Origin: Ferrimonas marina
GTDB taxonomy: Bacteria; Pseudomonadota; Gammaproteobacteria; Enterobacterales; Shewanellaceae
DNA length: 64,000 nucleotides
Direction of reading: 5' to 3'
NCBI RefSeq assembly: GCF_900129905.1
Contig: NZ_FQXG01000006.1
Span: 268,580 to 332,579, forward strand
Below the pieces are notes generated by a model. The model was not told where the DNA came from, did no database searches, and saw only the letters and a program-made list of their open reading frames with translations. Positions 38,985 to 47,197 of this stretch are shown one piece after another (the stretch's first letter is position 1; each line of letters opens with the position of its first letter). The position numbers and the translations under genes are program-made.

Positions 38985-39135
38985 TTCTGCGTGGTGGCCC
39001 GGGGCCACGTGTCCCTGAAGGATCTGGCCGGGCAACCCCGGCTGCCCTGCTCGTCAGGCAGATTGGCACCTAGCAAAGATAGTTGCTTTCCCGGGGCTTC
39101 GCCTGCTCCGGTCGTGGCTTTTCCCCGTGCTGTTG
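38985..39135 (-). other. Hairpin-rich leader upstream of eboD
   Basis: About 150 bp hold consecutive GC-rich inverted repeats: CCGGG/CCCGG around CAAC (39028-39041), CTGCCCTG/CAGGCAG with a bulge (39042-39061), AGCAA/TTGCT (39072-39087) and CGGGG/CCCCG (39092-39126) enclosing GCC/GGC. There is no ORF with a ribosome site. It could be a structured 5' leader of the ebo operon on the minus strand, or of the divergent SDR gene on the plus strand. I compared it mentally with cobalamin, c-di-GMP, SAM, Moco and TPP riboswitch cores and found no full match. Confidence 0.4.
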
Positions 39136-39184
39136 CTGTCGTAGCATGGCCACATCAACGGCAAACTAATGAAGAATGAGATTC

Positions 39185-39862
39185 ATGAAGAACGTATTGA
39201 TCACCGGGGCGACCCGGGGCCTGGGTCGCGCCCTGACCGTGCAGCTGTGTGAGCAGGGCTACCGGGTGTATGCCAGTGGCCGGGACGCCGAGGCGCTGGC
39301 CCAGCTGCAGCAGCAGACCGGTTGTCTGGGCAGTTGTGCTGACCTGGCGGATGCGGAGCAGGTGACGGCACTGTATCAACGGGCCAGCGACGCGCTGGGG
39401 GGGATCGAGGTGCTGATCAACAACGCCGGGATGAATACCCGCAAGGCGGCGGTGGTGGACACCGAGCTGGCGGAGTTCGAGTGGCAGTATGCGGTGAACC
39501 TGCGGGCACCCTACCTGTTGTGTCGGGCAGCGATGAGCGAGATGCAGCCACGAGGGGCGGGCCAAATCATCAATGTGATCAGCACCGTGGCCAAGCGCAG
39601 CAGCCCCACCATGGGGGTCTATACCACCATGAAGCAGGGGCTGGCGGGGCTCAATAACGTGCTGATGAAGGAGGCACAACCGCTGGGGATCAAGGTCACA
39701 GCGGTCTACCCGGGGGGGATGGATACCGAGTTTCGCGACCAGGCCCGGCCTCAGTACATCCGACCGGAGCAGGCGGCGCAAAAGATTGTGCAGCTGATAC
39801 AGGACCCGCCGGAGCTGGTCACCCATGAGCTGCTGTTCCGCCCGCCGGCGGAGCTGGAATAG
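39185..39862 (+). CDS. Short-chain dehydrogenase divergent from the ebo cluster
   Basis: A 225-residue SDR enzyme. The NADP-binding loop is TGATRGLGRAL, then NNAG, Ser in NVISTVAKRSS and catalytic YTTMK. It is classical in length. The ribosome site before MKNVLITG is weak (ATGAG). Because it shares the divergent intergenic region with eboD it could supply a redox step for the same pathway, but it may equally be unrelated. Confidence 0.88.
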   Translation: MKNVLITGATRGLGRALTVQLCEQGYRVYASGRDAEALAQLQQQTGCLGSCADLADAEQVTALYQRASDALGGIEVLINNAGMNTRKAAVVDTELAEFEWQYAVNLRAPYLLCRAAMSEMQPRGAGQIINVISTVAKRSSPTMGVYTTMKQGLAGLNNVLMKEAQPLGIKVTAVYPGGMDTEFRDQARPQYIRPEQAAQKIVQLIQDPPELVTHELLFRPPAELE

Positions 39863-39865
39863 CCT

Positions 39866-40153
39866 CTAGCGGCCGACACCGGGGTTGATCACCTTCTCCC
39901 GCCGCGGGCCAGGACCGGGCTGGGTGTAACGGTGGGGCCGGCTGCCACGGAACAACAAGCCGATGCTGGCCAGCAGGAACAGGGTCAGTTGCACCACCAA
40001 AAGCACCAGAGCGATGGGCAGCAGCAGGACAAACAAACTCAGCAGCACCAGGCTGCCCATCACTGCTCGCAGCGGGCTCAGGGTGGCGCCAGGGGCGGGC
40101 TGCAGCGCTTGGCGGATGCGGCCCTGCCAAAGTTGAAAGCGGTAGGTGTTCAT
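39866..40153 (-). CDS. Small membrane protein, unknown
   Basis: A 95-residue protein with one long hydrophobic region (SLVLLSLFVLLLPIALVLLV and on to LLFRG, residues about 34-68) that could be one or two membrane spans, and basic proline-rich tails. It is convergent with the SDR gene. No family was recognised. Confidence 0.7.
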   Translation of the reverse strand: MNTYRFQLWQGRIRQALQPAPGATLSPLRAVMGSLVLLSLFVLLLPIALVLLVVQLTLFLLASIGLLFRGSRPHRYTQPGPGPRREKVINPGVGR

Positions 40154-40233
40154 AGTCAGCCTCCGGTTCCGATAAGGATCCGTTCACGCTAGCACGGCGA
40201 GCTTGAACCCAAGCTGACTAAAATTCATCCAGC

Positions 40234-40974
40234 CTATTCCAGCGGCTTGCGCAGCTTGATCGGCTTTTGCCGCCGTTTGCGCAGGCGCAGGTTGAGCATC
40301 TCAACGCTGACTGAGAACGCCATGGCGAAGTAGATATACCCTTTGGGGATGTGCACGTCGAAGCCCTCGACGATCAGGGTCATGCCCACCAGCACCAGGA
40401 AGGAGAGCGCCAGGATCTTCACCGTGGGGTGGTTGTCGACGAACTCGCCGATCGCCTTGGCGGAGACCAGCATCACCAGCACTGCGATGATGATGGCGAT
40501 CGCCATCACCGCCAGTTGATCCGCAAGGCCCACCGCGGTGATCACCGAGTCCAGCGAGAACACCACGTCCAGCAGCGCGATCTGCAGCAGCACCATACCG
40601 AAGCTGGCGGCGCTGCTGGTGCCGTGGCCCTGCTCCTCCCCCTCCAGGCTGTTGTGGATCTCCAGGGTGGCCTTGGCCAGCAGGAACAGGCCGCCGCCGA
40701 TCAGGATCAGGTCGCGACCGGAGATCCCCATGCCAAACAGGCTGAACAGCGGCTCGGTCAGGCCCATCACCCAGGTGAGCGAGAACAGCAGCGCCAGTCG
40801 GGTCACCATCGCTAGCATCAGGCCGATGCGGCGGGCCAGATCCCGCTGATGCTCTGGTAGTCGGCTGACCAGGATGGAGATAAAGATGATGTTGTCGATC
40901 CCCAGAACGATCTCCAGGGAGGTCAGGGTCGCCAGCGCGATCCAGGCTTCCGGGCTGCTAATCCAGTCGAACAC
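40234..40974 (-). CDS. TerC-family membrane protein
   Basis: A 246-residue multi-spanning protein with the TerC signatures LEIVLGIDNIIFISIL near the N-terminus and LLDVVFSLDSVITAVG in the middle. The conserved Asp residues in GIDN and SLDS probably coordinate metal ions. Relatives (YgdQ, YoaE, Alx) are linked to manganese export and tellurite resistance. It is monocistronic, with AAGGAG at about 6 nt. Confidence 0.92.
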   Translation of the reverse strand: MFDWISSPEAWIALATLTSLEIVLGIDNIIFISILVSRLPEHQRDLARRIGLMLAMVTRLALLFSLTWVMGLTEPLFSLFGMGISGRDLILIGGGLFLLAKATLEIHNSLEGEEQGHGTSSAASFGMVLLQIALLDVVFSLDSVITAVGLADQLAVMAIAIIIAVLVMLVSAKAIGEFVDNHPTVKILALSFLVLVGMTLIVEGFDVHIPKGYIYFAMAFSVSVEMLNLRLRKRRQKPIKLRKPLE

Positions 40975-41063
40975 GGCCGACTCCTTTCCAGTAGGGCGTG
41001 CACTTATGCTAGCCGCCCCAGTGGCTTAGGAGCAATGTTCTTGAGCGAACCCGGGCCTTTGGG

Positions 41064-41459
41064 TCAGCTTAGGGCGGCCCGAGCCAGCAGCGCGCGGTTG
41101 ATGCGGTGGATGGCGATGGTGTGGCTGGCCCGTTGCGGGTCCAGTTCACCTTCGCTGGGCAGGTAGAGCGCCGCCGGGCTGCGTGCCAGTGCTTGCTGCT
41201 CCTTGCACAAGGCCCGGTAGAAGCTGTTTTCACAGACAAAATGAACGGCACCCGGGTGCAGCTGGGCCTCCAGCCGTTCGATGCTGTCCAGTACGGTCTC
41301 GGTCAGGTCGTAGCCTTCGGCGCTGATCTCCAGGTAGCGCTGCTGACCCGCCTGGGCGGATTCGATCGACAACCCGGCTAAGGGTGCCAGCTCGGCGGGC
41401 AACTCGGTGCCCCGGGTGAGAAGCAGGGAGTAGTGAAAGGTCTGCTTTTGGGTGTTCAC
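41064..41459 (-). CDS. Hypothetical cytoplasmic protein
   Basis: A 131-residue protein starting with GTG (GGAG 6-7 nt upstream). It has no membrane segment or signal peptide and two cysteines (FVCENSFYRALCKEQQ). It is on the same strand as the double-glycine peptide gene and 126 nt downstream of it, beyond a hairpin. I do not recognise the family. Its soluble nature argues against a classical immunity protein, but the position makes it worth noting. Confidence 0.7.
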   Translation of the reverse strand: MNTQKQTFHYSLLLTRGTELPAELAPLAGLSIESAQAGQQRYLEISAEGYDLTETVLDSIERLEAQLHPGAVHFVCENSFYRALCKEQQALARSPAALYLPSEGELDPQRASHTIAIHRINRALLARAALS

Positions 41460-41542
41460 GGCGGCTCCGCTTATTTGTTGGTTTTCCTCACTATAACCAA
41501 GGTATTGCGGGCAGATCGTGAGCCAGATCCCCGGAACGGAAC

Positions 41543-41563
41543 GCGGCGCCCAGTGGGCGCCGC
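41543..41563 (-). terminator. Hairpin after the double-glycine peptide gene
   Basis: Stem GCGGCGCCC/GGGCGCCGC with a 3-nt loop, 23 nt past the peptide stop codon. On the minus strand it is followed by GTTCCGTTCC, so it is a weak-tail terminator candidate. Confidence 0.6.
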
Positions 41564-41585
41564 TTTGGGCATCAGTACTTTGCGA

Positions 41586-41744
41586 TCACTCCTTAATGAT
41601 CACCTCTGGCGGGATGCCGTTGTAGGTGCCGATGGGGGGCATGGTCGGGCCATCGCCACCGTCGCTGCCGTCGCCATTGCCGCCCACGATCTGCAGCAGT
41701 TCCTCTTCACTCAGGGTGTCCAGTTCCGGTTGTTGCTGTTGCAT
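41586..41744 (-). CDS. Double-glycine leader peptide (microcin/bacteriocin-type precursor)
   Basis: A 52-residue ORF with AAGGAG 9 nt before the ATG. The leader (1-22) ends with LSEEELLQIVGG, which fits the double-glycine consensus exactly: Leu at -12, Ser -11, Glu -8, Leu -7, Ile -4, Gly -2 and Gly -1. Cleavage after G22 would release a 30-residue core that is Gly/Asp-rich at first (NGDGSDGGDG) and then proline-containing (PTMPPIGTYN, GIPPEVIIKE). The core has no cysteine and a net charge near -4. It lies 28 nt after the C39 peptidase exporter gene on the same strand, so the exporter is its probable processing enzyme. No homologue is known to me. It could be a toxin, a signal or a surface peptide. 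Confidence 0.85.
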   Translation of the reverse strand: MQQQQPELDTLSEEELLQIVGGNGDGSDGGDGPTMPPIGTYNGIPPEVIIKE

Positions 41745-41772
41745 GGTGTTGCTCCTTGGGTTGGGGATAGAT

Positions 41773-43914
41773 TCAGGCAGGTTGCTGCCTGGCGACGCTA
41801 ACCTCGGTTAGCTGGCCCTGCTCCAGTCGGACGATGCGGTCCGCCTGTTTGAGGGATTCCTGACGGTGGGCGATCAACACCCGGGTCATCGACAGCTGGC
41901 GGATCTGTTCGCTGATCCTTGCTTCATTGCCGCTGTCGAGGTGGCTGGTAGCCTCATCCATAAACAGGATGGTGGGCTGGCGATAGAGCGCGCGGGCCAG
42001 CAGCAGCCGCTGGCTCTGGCCGCCGGAGAACTGGTTACCCATCTCCCCCACCAGGCTGTGGTAGCCCATGGGTAGCCGGTCGATCTCATCATCTATGGCG
42101 GCCCGATGGGCGCACTGTTGCATCCGCACCAGGCTGGGTTCGGCATCAAAGAAGGTGATGTTGTCCGCCACTGAGCCGGCCAGCAGGGTGTCGTTCTGCA
42201 TCACGGCGGCCACCCGCTGGCGGTAGTGACGCAGGCCCAGGGTGCTGATCTCCTGGCCATCCAGCAGCACCCGTCCCTGGCTGGGCTGAAGCAGGCCCAG
42301 CATCAGCTTCATCAGGGTGGTCTTGCCGCAGCCGGAGTCGCCGACGATGGCCAGGGACTGGCCGGCCTCGATGGTGAGGTTGACCCCTTTGAGGATCTCT
42401 GGCCCCTCCGGGTGGTAGCGAAAGTGAACCCCTTCCAGGGTCAGCTGGCCGCCGCCCTGGCGGCTCAGGCCAATGCCCTCACGGTGGGGCTCCGGCTTGG
42501 CCAGGGCGATGTCGGCGATCCGATCCAGGTGCAGTCGCAGCATGCGAAACTGCACCAGCTGCTCCACCAGACGGGTGAATCTGTGGGTCAACTGGGTCTT
42601 GTAGGCGATGAACGCCAGCACCATGCCGATGGTCAGCTGTCCCGCCATCACGGCGCCGGCAGCGAGGAAGATAACCAAGACATTTTCTAAGCTGAACAGC
42701 AGGTTATTTACCGATTCAATGCCGATCCTCAGCTTGCCAAAGCGGATATCGGCGTTGATCACCTCGGCGTAGCGGTTCTGCCACAGACCCTGGCGCTGCG
42801 GCTCGCTGCCGAACAGCTTGATCGCCTGCATCGCCCGCAGGTTCTCCAGGAACAGCGACTGCTCCTTGGCCTGGGCCTGGATCGACTCCTCGGTGACCCG
42901 GTGCAGCGGCGCGTAGAGGGCACAGCGCAGCAGGGCATAGCAGGCCATGGCCAGCAACACCACCGCGGTCAGGGCAGGGCTGTAGAGCATCATCATCGCC
43001 ACCATGGCGATCGCCATCAGGCCATCCACCAGGGTTTCGATCAGGCCGCTGGTGAGCCGTTCGCGGATCTTGTTGAGGGAGCCGAAGCGGGAGACCAGGT
43101 CCCCCAGCTGGCGCCGCTCAAAGAAGCCCATGGGCAGGCGCAGCAGGTGGTGCAGCAGGTTCACCCCCAACTGCAGGTTGGTCATGCTCGCCAGCCGCAG
43201 GATCACCCAGCTGCGCAAGCCGTTGGTTAATTCGTTGACCAGCACCAGCAGGGCAAAGCCAATGGCCAATACCGTCAACAGTGGCCGATCGGCACTGACC
43301 AGCACCTCGTCCACCACCCACTGCAGGTAGTAGGGGGTGGCCAGGGCAAAGGACTGCAACAACAGCGACAGCCCCAACAGGGTCAACAGGGCGGTCTTGA
43401 AACCGGTCAGCCGACTCCACAGTTGATTCAGTGCCAGCCGGGCACCCTGCTTTTGTGGCACAAAGCCCTGGGTCGGGGTCAGCTCCAACGCCACCCCGCT
43501 GTAGAGCCGTTCAAACTCCTCCGGACTCAACACCCGCTTGCCCAAGGCCGGGTCGTGGATCACCCGCTGGTTGGCACGGACCTTGGTCAGCACCACGTAG
43601 TGGTTGGCCTCCCAGTGCAGGATGCAGGGCAGCTGCAGCTGTCCCACCCGCTCGGCGGGACAGCGCAGTGGCCGGGCCGCCAGGTCAAAGCGATCCCCCA
43701 GCTGCACCATCTGCAGCAGGTTGAGACCACCAAGGCCAGCCGCCCCCTGCTGGCGCAGGGCACTCATGGTCAGCCGATGGCCATGGTAGTTGGCCACCAT
43801 GCCGATGCAGGCCAGGCCGCACTCGGCGATCTCCGCCTGCAGGATCAGGGGAACCCGGCGCAGGCCGGAGAATTCGAGCAGCTCCAAGGGTGAGCGAAGG
43901 GTTTCTCTGGTCAT
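41773..43914 (-). CDS. Peptidase-containing ABC transporter (C39 PCAT)
   Basis: A 713-residue exporter in three parts. The C39 peptidase domain is residues 1-130, with oxyanion Gln26, catalytic Cys32 (AEIAECGLACIGM), His105 (WEANHYVVL) and Asp121 (VIHDPALG), so it looks active. A six-helix membrane domain follows. The ATPase domain has Walker A GDSGCGKTT, signature FSGGQSQRLLLARAL and Walker B FMDEATSHLD. Such proteins cut double-glycine leaders while exporting the core peptide. Its ATG overlaps the adaptor stop by one base (TGATG). Confidence 0.96.
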   Translation of the reverse strand: MTRETLRSPLELLEFSGLRRVPLILQAEIAECGLACIGMVANYHGHRLTMSALRQQGAAGLGGLNLLQMVQLGDRFDLAARPLRCPAERVGQLQLPCILHWEANHYVVLTKVRANQRVIHDPALGKRVLSPEEFERLYSGVALELTPTQGFVPQKQGARLALNQLWSRLTGFKTALLTLLGLSLLLQSFALATPYYLQWVVDEVLVSADRPLLTVLAIGFALLVLVNELTNGLRSWVILRLASMTNLQLGVNLLHHLLRLPMGFFERRQLGDLVSRFGSLNKIRERLTSGLIETLVDGLMAIAMVAMMMLYSPALTAVVLLAMACYALLRCALYAPLHRVTEESIQAQAKEQSLFLENLRAMQAIKLFGSEPQRQGLWQNRYAEVINADIRFGKLRIGIESVNNLLFSLENVLVIFLAAGAVMAGQLTIGMVLAFIAYKTQLTHRFTRLVEQLVQFRMLRLHLDRIADIALAKPEPHREGIGLSRQGGGQLTLEGVHFRYHPEGPEILKGVNLTIEAGQSLAIVGDSGCGKTTLMKLMLGLLQPSQGRVLLDGQEISTLGLRHYRQRVAAVMQNDTLLAGSVADNITFFDAEPSLVRMQQCAHRAAIDDEIDRLPMGYHSLVGEMGNQFSGGQSQRLLLARALYRQPTILFMDEATSHLDSGNEARISEQIRQLSMTRVLIAHRQESLKQADRIVRLEQGQLTEVSVARQQPA

Positions 43915-45155
43915 CAGCCGATCCTCCGCTGCAGGCCATACAAGGGCGCCAGCAACCAGGCCATCAGGCTGCGTTGCTCCAACTGGATGTCCGCTTCCAG
44001 CAGCATGCCTGGCTTGAGCGGGAAGGGCTCTCCGTCGGCGCTGATCTGCTGCTGACTCAACCGGGCCTTGAGCCGATAGACCGGCCCGGACAGGGTGAAG
44101 GGCAGGCTACCCTGGCCCGGGCTGAGCAACGCCTTGTCCACCTGCACCACCTCGGCCTCGACAAAGCCGAAGCGCTGGTAGGGGAAGGCATCGAAGCGCA
44201 GCAGGGCACGGTCGCCGGGACGGACGAAGCCGGCACTGTGGCTAGGCAGCAGCAGCTCGGCGATCAACTCCGCCCCATCGGGGATCAGCTGCATCACGCT
44301 GTGATCCGCATCCAGCTGCTGGCCGGTCAGGTAGGCGATGGCAGTGACCTGGCCGGCGGCGGGGGCACGGAGCACGTAGCGATAGTGGTGTTCCGCCTCC
44401 GCTTGCTGGCGTTTGAGCTCGGATAGGCGCTGCAACAGGGCATTACGGGCAAGCGCATGTTCGGTGGGCAGGGCTGAGCGCTGATTGAGATTACGGTGCA
44501 CCTCCTCGATGGTCTTGGCGATCTCCACCTGGACATGCTCCTGCTCCTGGCGCAGCGCCAGGTGCTTGGCTTGCTCGGCCTGCAGCTCCAGCTGTGACAG
44601 GTGGCCACGCTGAAACAACCGCTCGAACTGGGCCAGCTGAGATTGGCTCAGCGCCAGCTTTTCCGTCATCAGCTCAGCCTGGCTATCGAGCGCCTGCTGA
44701 CGGCGGATCAGGTCCTGCTGCTGGGCCTCGAGTCGTTGCTTGCGGTGATCAAACAGGGCTTGCTGCTGGTTGAGCTCCTGTTGGATCAGCGTCGCCTGGC
44801 TGGCCAACTCCGCCATCACCCGTTCACTCAGCTCTTGCCCGCCACTGGTGCCTCGACGCAGCACCACGGTGGCCAGGGGCTGACCCGCTGTCACCTGTTC
44901 GCCCTCCTCGACGTGTAACTGCTCCAGGATCCCGGTACGGGGCGGGAACACCCGTAATAAGCCCAGCTCCGGATTTAAATACCCTCGGACTGTGGCTTTT
45001 CTGGTGTAATTGGCTTGGGAAAGAAACAGGGCGGCAATAGTGATAATGAGAATGATGCATGCGCAGGAAATATATATTGGCACAGGCTGAGCCAGGCTGA
45101 CCTCACCCAACAATCGATGTTCTCTTTTATTATTTTCTAGTGATTGTTCCGACAT
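43914..45155 (-). CDS. HlyD/CvaA-type membrane fusion protein
   Basis: A 413-residue periplasmic adaptor. It has a short cytoplasmic N-terminus, one TM (about 27-46), a biotinyl-lipoyl-like segment (GILEQLHVEEGEQVTAGQPL), a long alpha-helical coiled coil rich in Gln (about 110-255), the second lipoyl half (VLRAPAAGQVTAIAYLTGQQ) and a C-terminal beta domain. It links the PCAT to an outer-membrane TolC channel, which is not encoded in the window. It is the first gene of the operon; codon use near its N-terminus (AATAATAAAAGAG-like codons) is more AT-rich than its neighbours. Confidence 0.93.
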   Translation of the reverse strand: MSEQSLENNKREHRLLGEVSLAQPVPIYISCACIILIITIAALFLSQANYTRKATVRGYLNPELGLLRVFPPRTGILEQLHVEEGEQVTAGQPLATVVLRRGTSGGQELSERVMAELASQATLIQQELNQQQALFDHRKQRLEAQQQDLIRRQQALDSQAELMTEKLALSQSQLAQFERLFQRGHLSQLELQAEQAKHLALRQEQEHVQVEIAKTIEEVHRNLNQRSALPTEHALARNALLQRLSELKRQQAEAEHHYRYVLRAPAAGQVTAIAYLTGQQLDADHSVMQLIPDGAELIAELLLPSHSAGFVRPGDRALLRFDAFPYQRFGFVEAEVVQVDKALLSPGQGSLPFTLSGPVYRLKARLSQQQISADGEPFPLKPGMLLEADIQLEQRSLMAWLLAPLYGLQRRIG

Positions 45156-45571
45156 GGGGCTTCCTTTTTGTACGAGGTTAAGTGGAAGTGATTAGCCTAG
45201 GTTACCCCTGTAGGCTTCTGCCTGGCTGTTGCTTAAATGCTGGCTTAATGCTCTGATAGCAATTGGTTTGATGGGTCTGTTTGTTCCAACTGTTTTGAAC
45301 CGGAATACGGTCTTTCTGCGTTTTATTAATCAGACTTTATGGTTTATCCCACTGGCTCGTGGCAGGGATGGAGTGGATAGTTGATATATACAATATACGC
45401 TTCTATCTGGTGCAATAAATAACTGCCCAAAGCGACTTGTTAATGCCTTGTAAAAGTTGACCGTTTGGTTTGACTTGAAATTCGGCTTTACTCCATGCTG
45501 GTGAATACAACAGATATATGCATGGAGTTGTCGGTGCCGACCTGGCACCGCGCAGTGGCAAGGAGAGGCCG
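45156..45571. promoter_or_regulatory. AT-rich divergent promoter region
   Basis: A 416-bp gap between the adaptor operon (minus) and the LRR lipoprotein (plus). It is visibly richer in A and T than the rest of the window (for example TTGATATATACAATATACGC near 45381). Several -10-like TATAAT variants are present, but I cannot assign one start. No double-glycine leader or other credible small gene was found in it on either strand. Confidence 0.5.
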
Positions 45572-46528
45572 ATGAAACGATGGATCCTGAGCGGGTGTTT
45601 GCTGGTAGGGCTGTCCGCTTGTGGCGACAGCAGCAGTTCACTGGATAAAGTGCAGTTGCCCTCGGAGGGGCTGCAGGCCTGCTTTGAGCTCAAGCGTGAG
45701 CTCTTCAACTGGCAGACCCTGGCGGATGTGGAGGTGCTGGAGTGCAGCGGTAGCGATGTGGACAGCGCTGAAGGCCTGACCCAGTTGCCCCACCTGCGTT
45801 ACCTCAACCTGAGCAAAACCGGCATCGAGGTGGCGGAGCCGGATCTGGCCACACTCTACTCCCTGGGGCTGACGGAGAACGCCTATTTGGGAAAGGTGGA
45901 GCTGGGCAAGGCTAAGGACCTGGGCAAGCTGGTGTTGGATCACAACTGGTTGCTGTCGGAGCTGGATCTCAGCGCCAACCCATCACTGAACGCACTCTAT
46001 CTAACCGGCCAGGAGGTGATCAGCGAGCTGGATCTGAGCAACAATTTGGAGCTGCAGCTGCTCTCCATCACCGAGCACGGCCTGACAGAGCTGGATCTCA
46101 GCCCGTTGTATCGCTTATTTGGCATCACCATATTGAACGATGGCAAGCTGGAGCAGCTCACTCTGGGGACCCACCCTGACCTGGAAAATCTGACCGCCTG
46201 GAACAACCAGCTGACTGAGCTGATCTTCACTGCCCCTCAGCACATTCGAGAGCTGAACCTGAGGCAGAACCGGCTGACGACACTGGATACCGAGGCGCTG
46301 CCGGTGATCACCCGTCTCAACCTGTCTGATAATCCCCTACAGAGCCTGGATTTGAGCAGCAATACCCAGCTGGAGCAACTGATTGCCCGGGACACCGAGC
46401 TGACCGACATCCGCTTCGACAATAACAGCGCGTTGTGGCTGGTGGATCTGCGCGGTTCGCCACTGAGCGAGGAGACCCGGGCCTACCTCAGTAACCTGGA
46501 TTGGATCGCGGAACTGAGATACGACTGA
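45572..46528 (+). CDS. Leucine-rich-repeat lipoprotein
   Basis: A 318-residue lipoprotein (lipobox LSAC) with about ten leucine-rich repeats of 20-22 residues, for example LSELDLSANPSLNALYL, ISELDLSNNLELQLLSI and ITRLNLSDNPLQSLDLSSN. AAGGAGAGG precedes MKRWILSG by about 8 nt. LRR lipoproteins act in binding or adhesion at the cell surface. It is divergent from the peptide export operon, so a link (receptor, anchor or self-protection) is possible but untested. Confidence 0.88.
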   Translation: MKRWILSGCLLVGLSACGDSSSSLDKVQLPSEGLQACFELKRELFNWQTLADVEVLECSGSDVDSAEGLTQLPHLRYLNLSKTGIEVAEPDLATLYSLGLTENAYLGKVELGKAKDLGKLVLDHNWLLSELDLSANPSLNALYLTGQEVISELDLSNNLELQLLSITEHGLTELDLSPLYRLFGITILNDGKLEQLTLGTHPDLENLTAWNNQLTELIFTAPQHIRELNLRQNRLTTLDTEALPVITRLNLSDNPLQSLDLSSNTQLEQLIARDTELTDIRFDNNSALWLVDLRGSPLSEETRAYLSNLDWIAELRYD

Positions 46529-46581
46529 GGTCGACTCGTCACTGAGCCGGTACACTGGGGCCTTGCTGTAAGGAGTGCCCC

Positions 46582-47196
46582 ATGTCTGCTGATACCCTCG
46601 TTGTTCTGGATTTTGAAACCACCGGCCTCTCCCCTAACCGGGGCGACCGCGCCATTGAGATTGGGGCGGTCAAGCTGGTGGAGGGCGAGGTGGTGGACCG
46701 ATTCCAGCGCCTGATGAACCCGGGCTTTGCCGTCAGTCCCTTTATTGAGTCCTACTGCGGGATCAGCAATGCCATGCTGCGGGAGGCGCCGCCCTGCGAG
46801 ACGGTGATGGCGGAGTTCGCCGACTTCATCGGCGATCATAACCTGGTGGCCCATAACGCCAGCTTTGATCGTCGCTTTCTCGACGCTGAGCTGGATCGCA
46901 TCGGCCGCCACTACCCCGGCGAGTTTGCCTGTTCGCTGCTGCTGGCTCGGCGGATCTACCCGGAGGCACCGGATCATAAGCTGGGTACCCTGGTGGCCTA
47001 CAAGGGGATCGCCAACGATGGGGTGTTTCACCGGGCGTTGGCAGACACCGAGGTGACTGCCGGACTATGGCAGGCGATGATGCATGATCTGCAGCAGCGT
47101 TGCGGATTCCAGCCCAGCTTTGCCCAGCTGCAAACCCTCTGCCGCAAGCCCAAGGGGGCGGTGGCGGATTACCTGGCCAAGCTGGCGCGCTGCTGA
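46582..47196 (+). CDS. DEDDh 3'-5' exonuclease (DNA polymerase III epsilon-like)
   Basis: A 204-residue exonuclease with all catalytic motifs: Exo I DFETTGL, Exo II NLVAHNASFDRRFLD, Exo III HRALADTEVT. It lacks the C-terminal polymerase-binding tail of DnaQ, so it is a stand-alone relative. It follows the LRR gene by 53 nt. Confidence 0.93.
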   Translation: MSADTLVVLDFETTGLSPNRGDRAIEIGAVKLVEGEVVDRFQRLMNPGFAVSPFIESYCGISNAMLREAPPCETVMAEFADFIGDHNLVAHNASFDRRFLDAELDRIGRHYPGEFACSLLLARRIYPEAPDHKLGTLVAYKGIANDGVFHRALADTEVTAGLWQAMMHDLQQRCGFQPSFAQLQTLCRKPKGAVADYLAKLARC

Positions 47197-47197
47197 A

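Noticed and set aside
38985-39135. Cobalamin, c-di-GMP (GEMM), SAM or Moco riboswitch
   Set aside because: Short pieces resemble parts of these motifs, but the invariant cores (B12 box with its partner helices, the GCAAA tetraloop-receptor region, and so on) are missing.
41064-41459. Immunity protein for the double-glycine peptide
   Set aside because: It is soluble, has its own GTG start and ribosome site, and lies behind a hairpin 126 nt away; nothing supports an immunity role.
41655-41660. Second GG in the precursor (residues 29-30) as the cleavage site
   Set aside because: The hydrophobic residues required at -4, -7 and -12 are absent before this pair, whereas they are all present before G21-G22.
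45330-45708. Two open frames of about 100 codons on the minus strand upstream of the LRR gene
   Set aside because: No ribosome site, unlikely composition, and they overlap the start of the clear LRR lipoprotein; treated as chance frames in an AT-rich promoter region.
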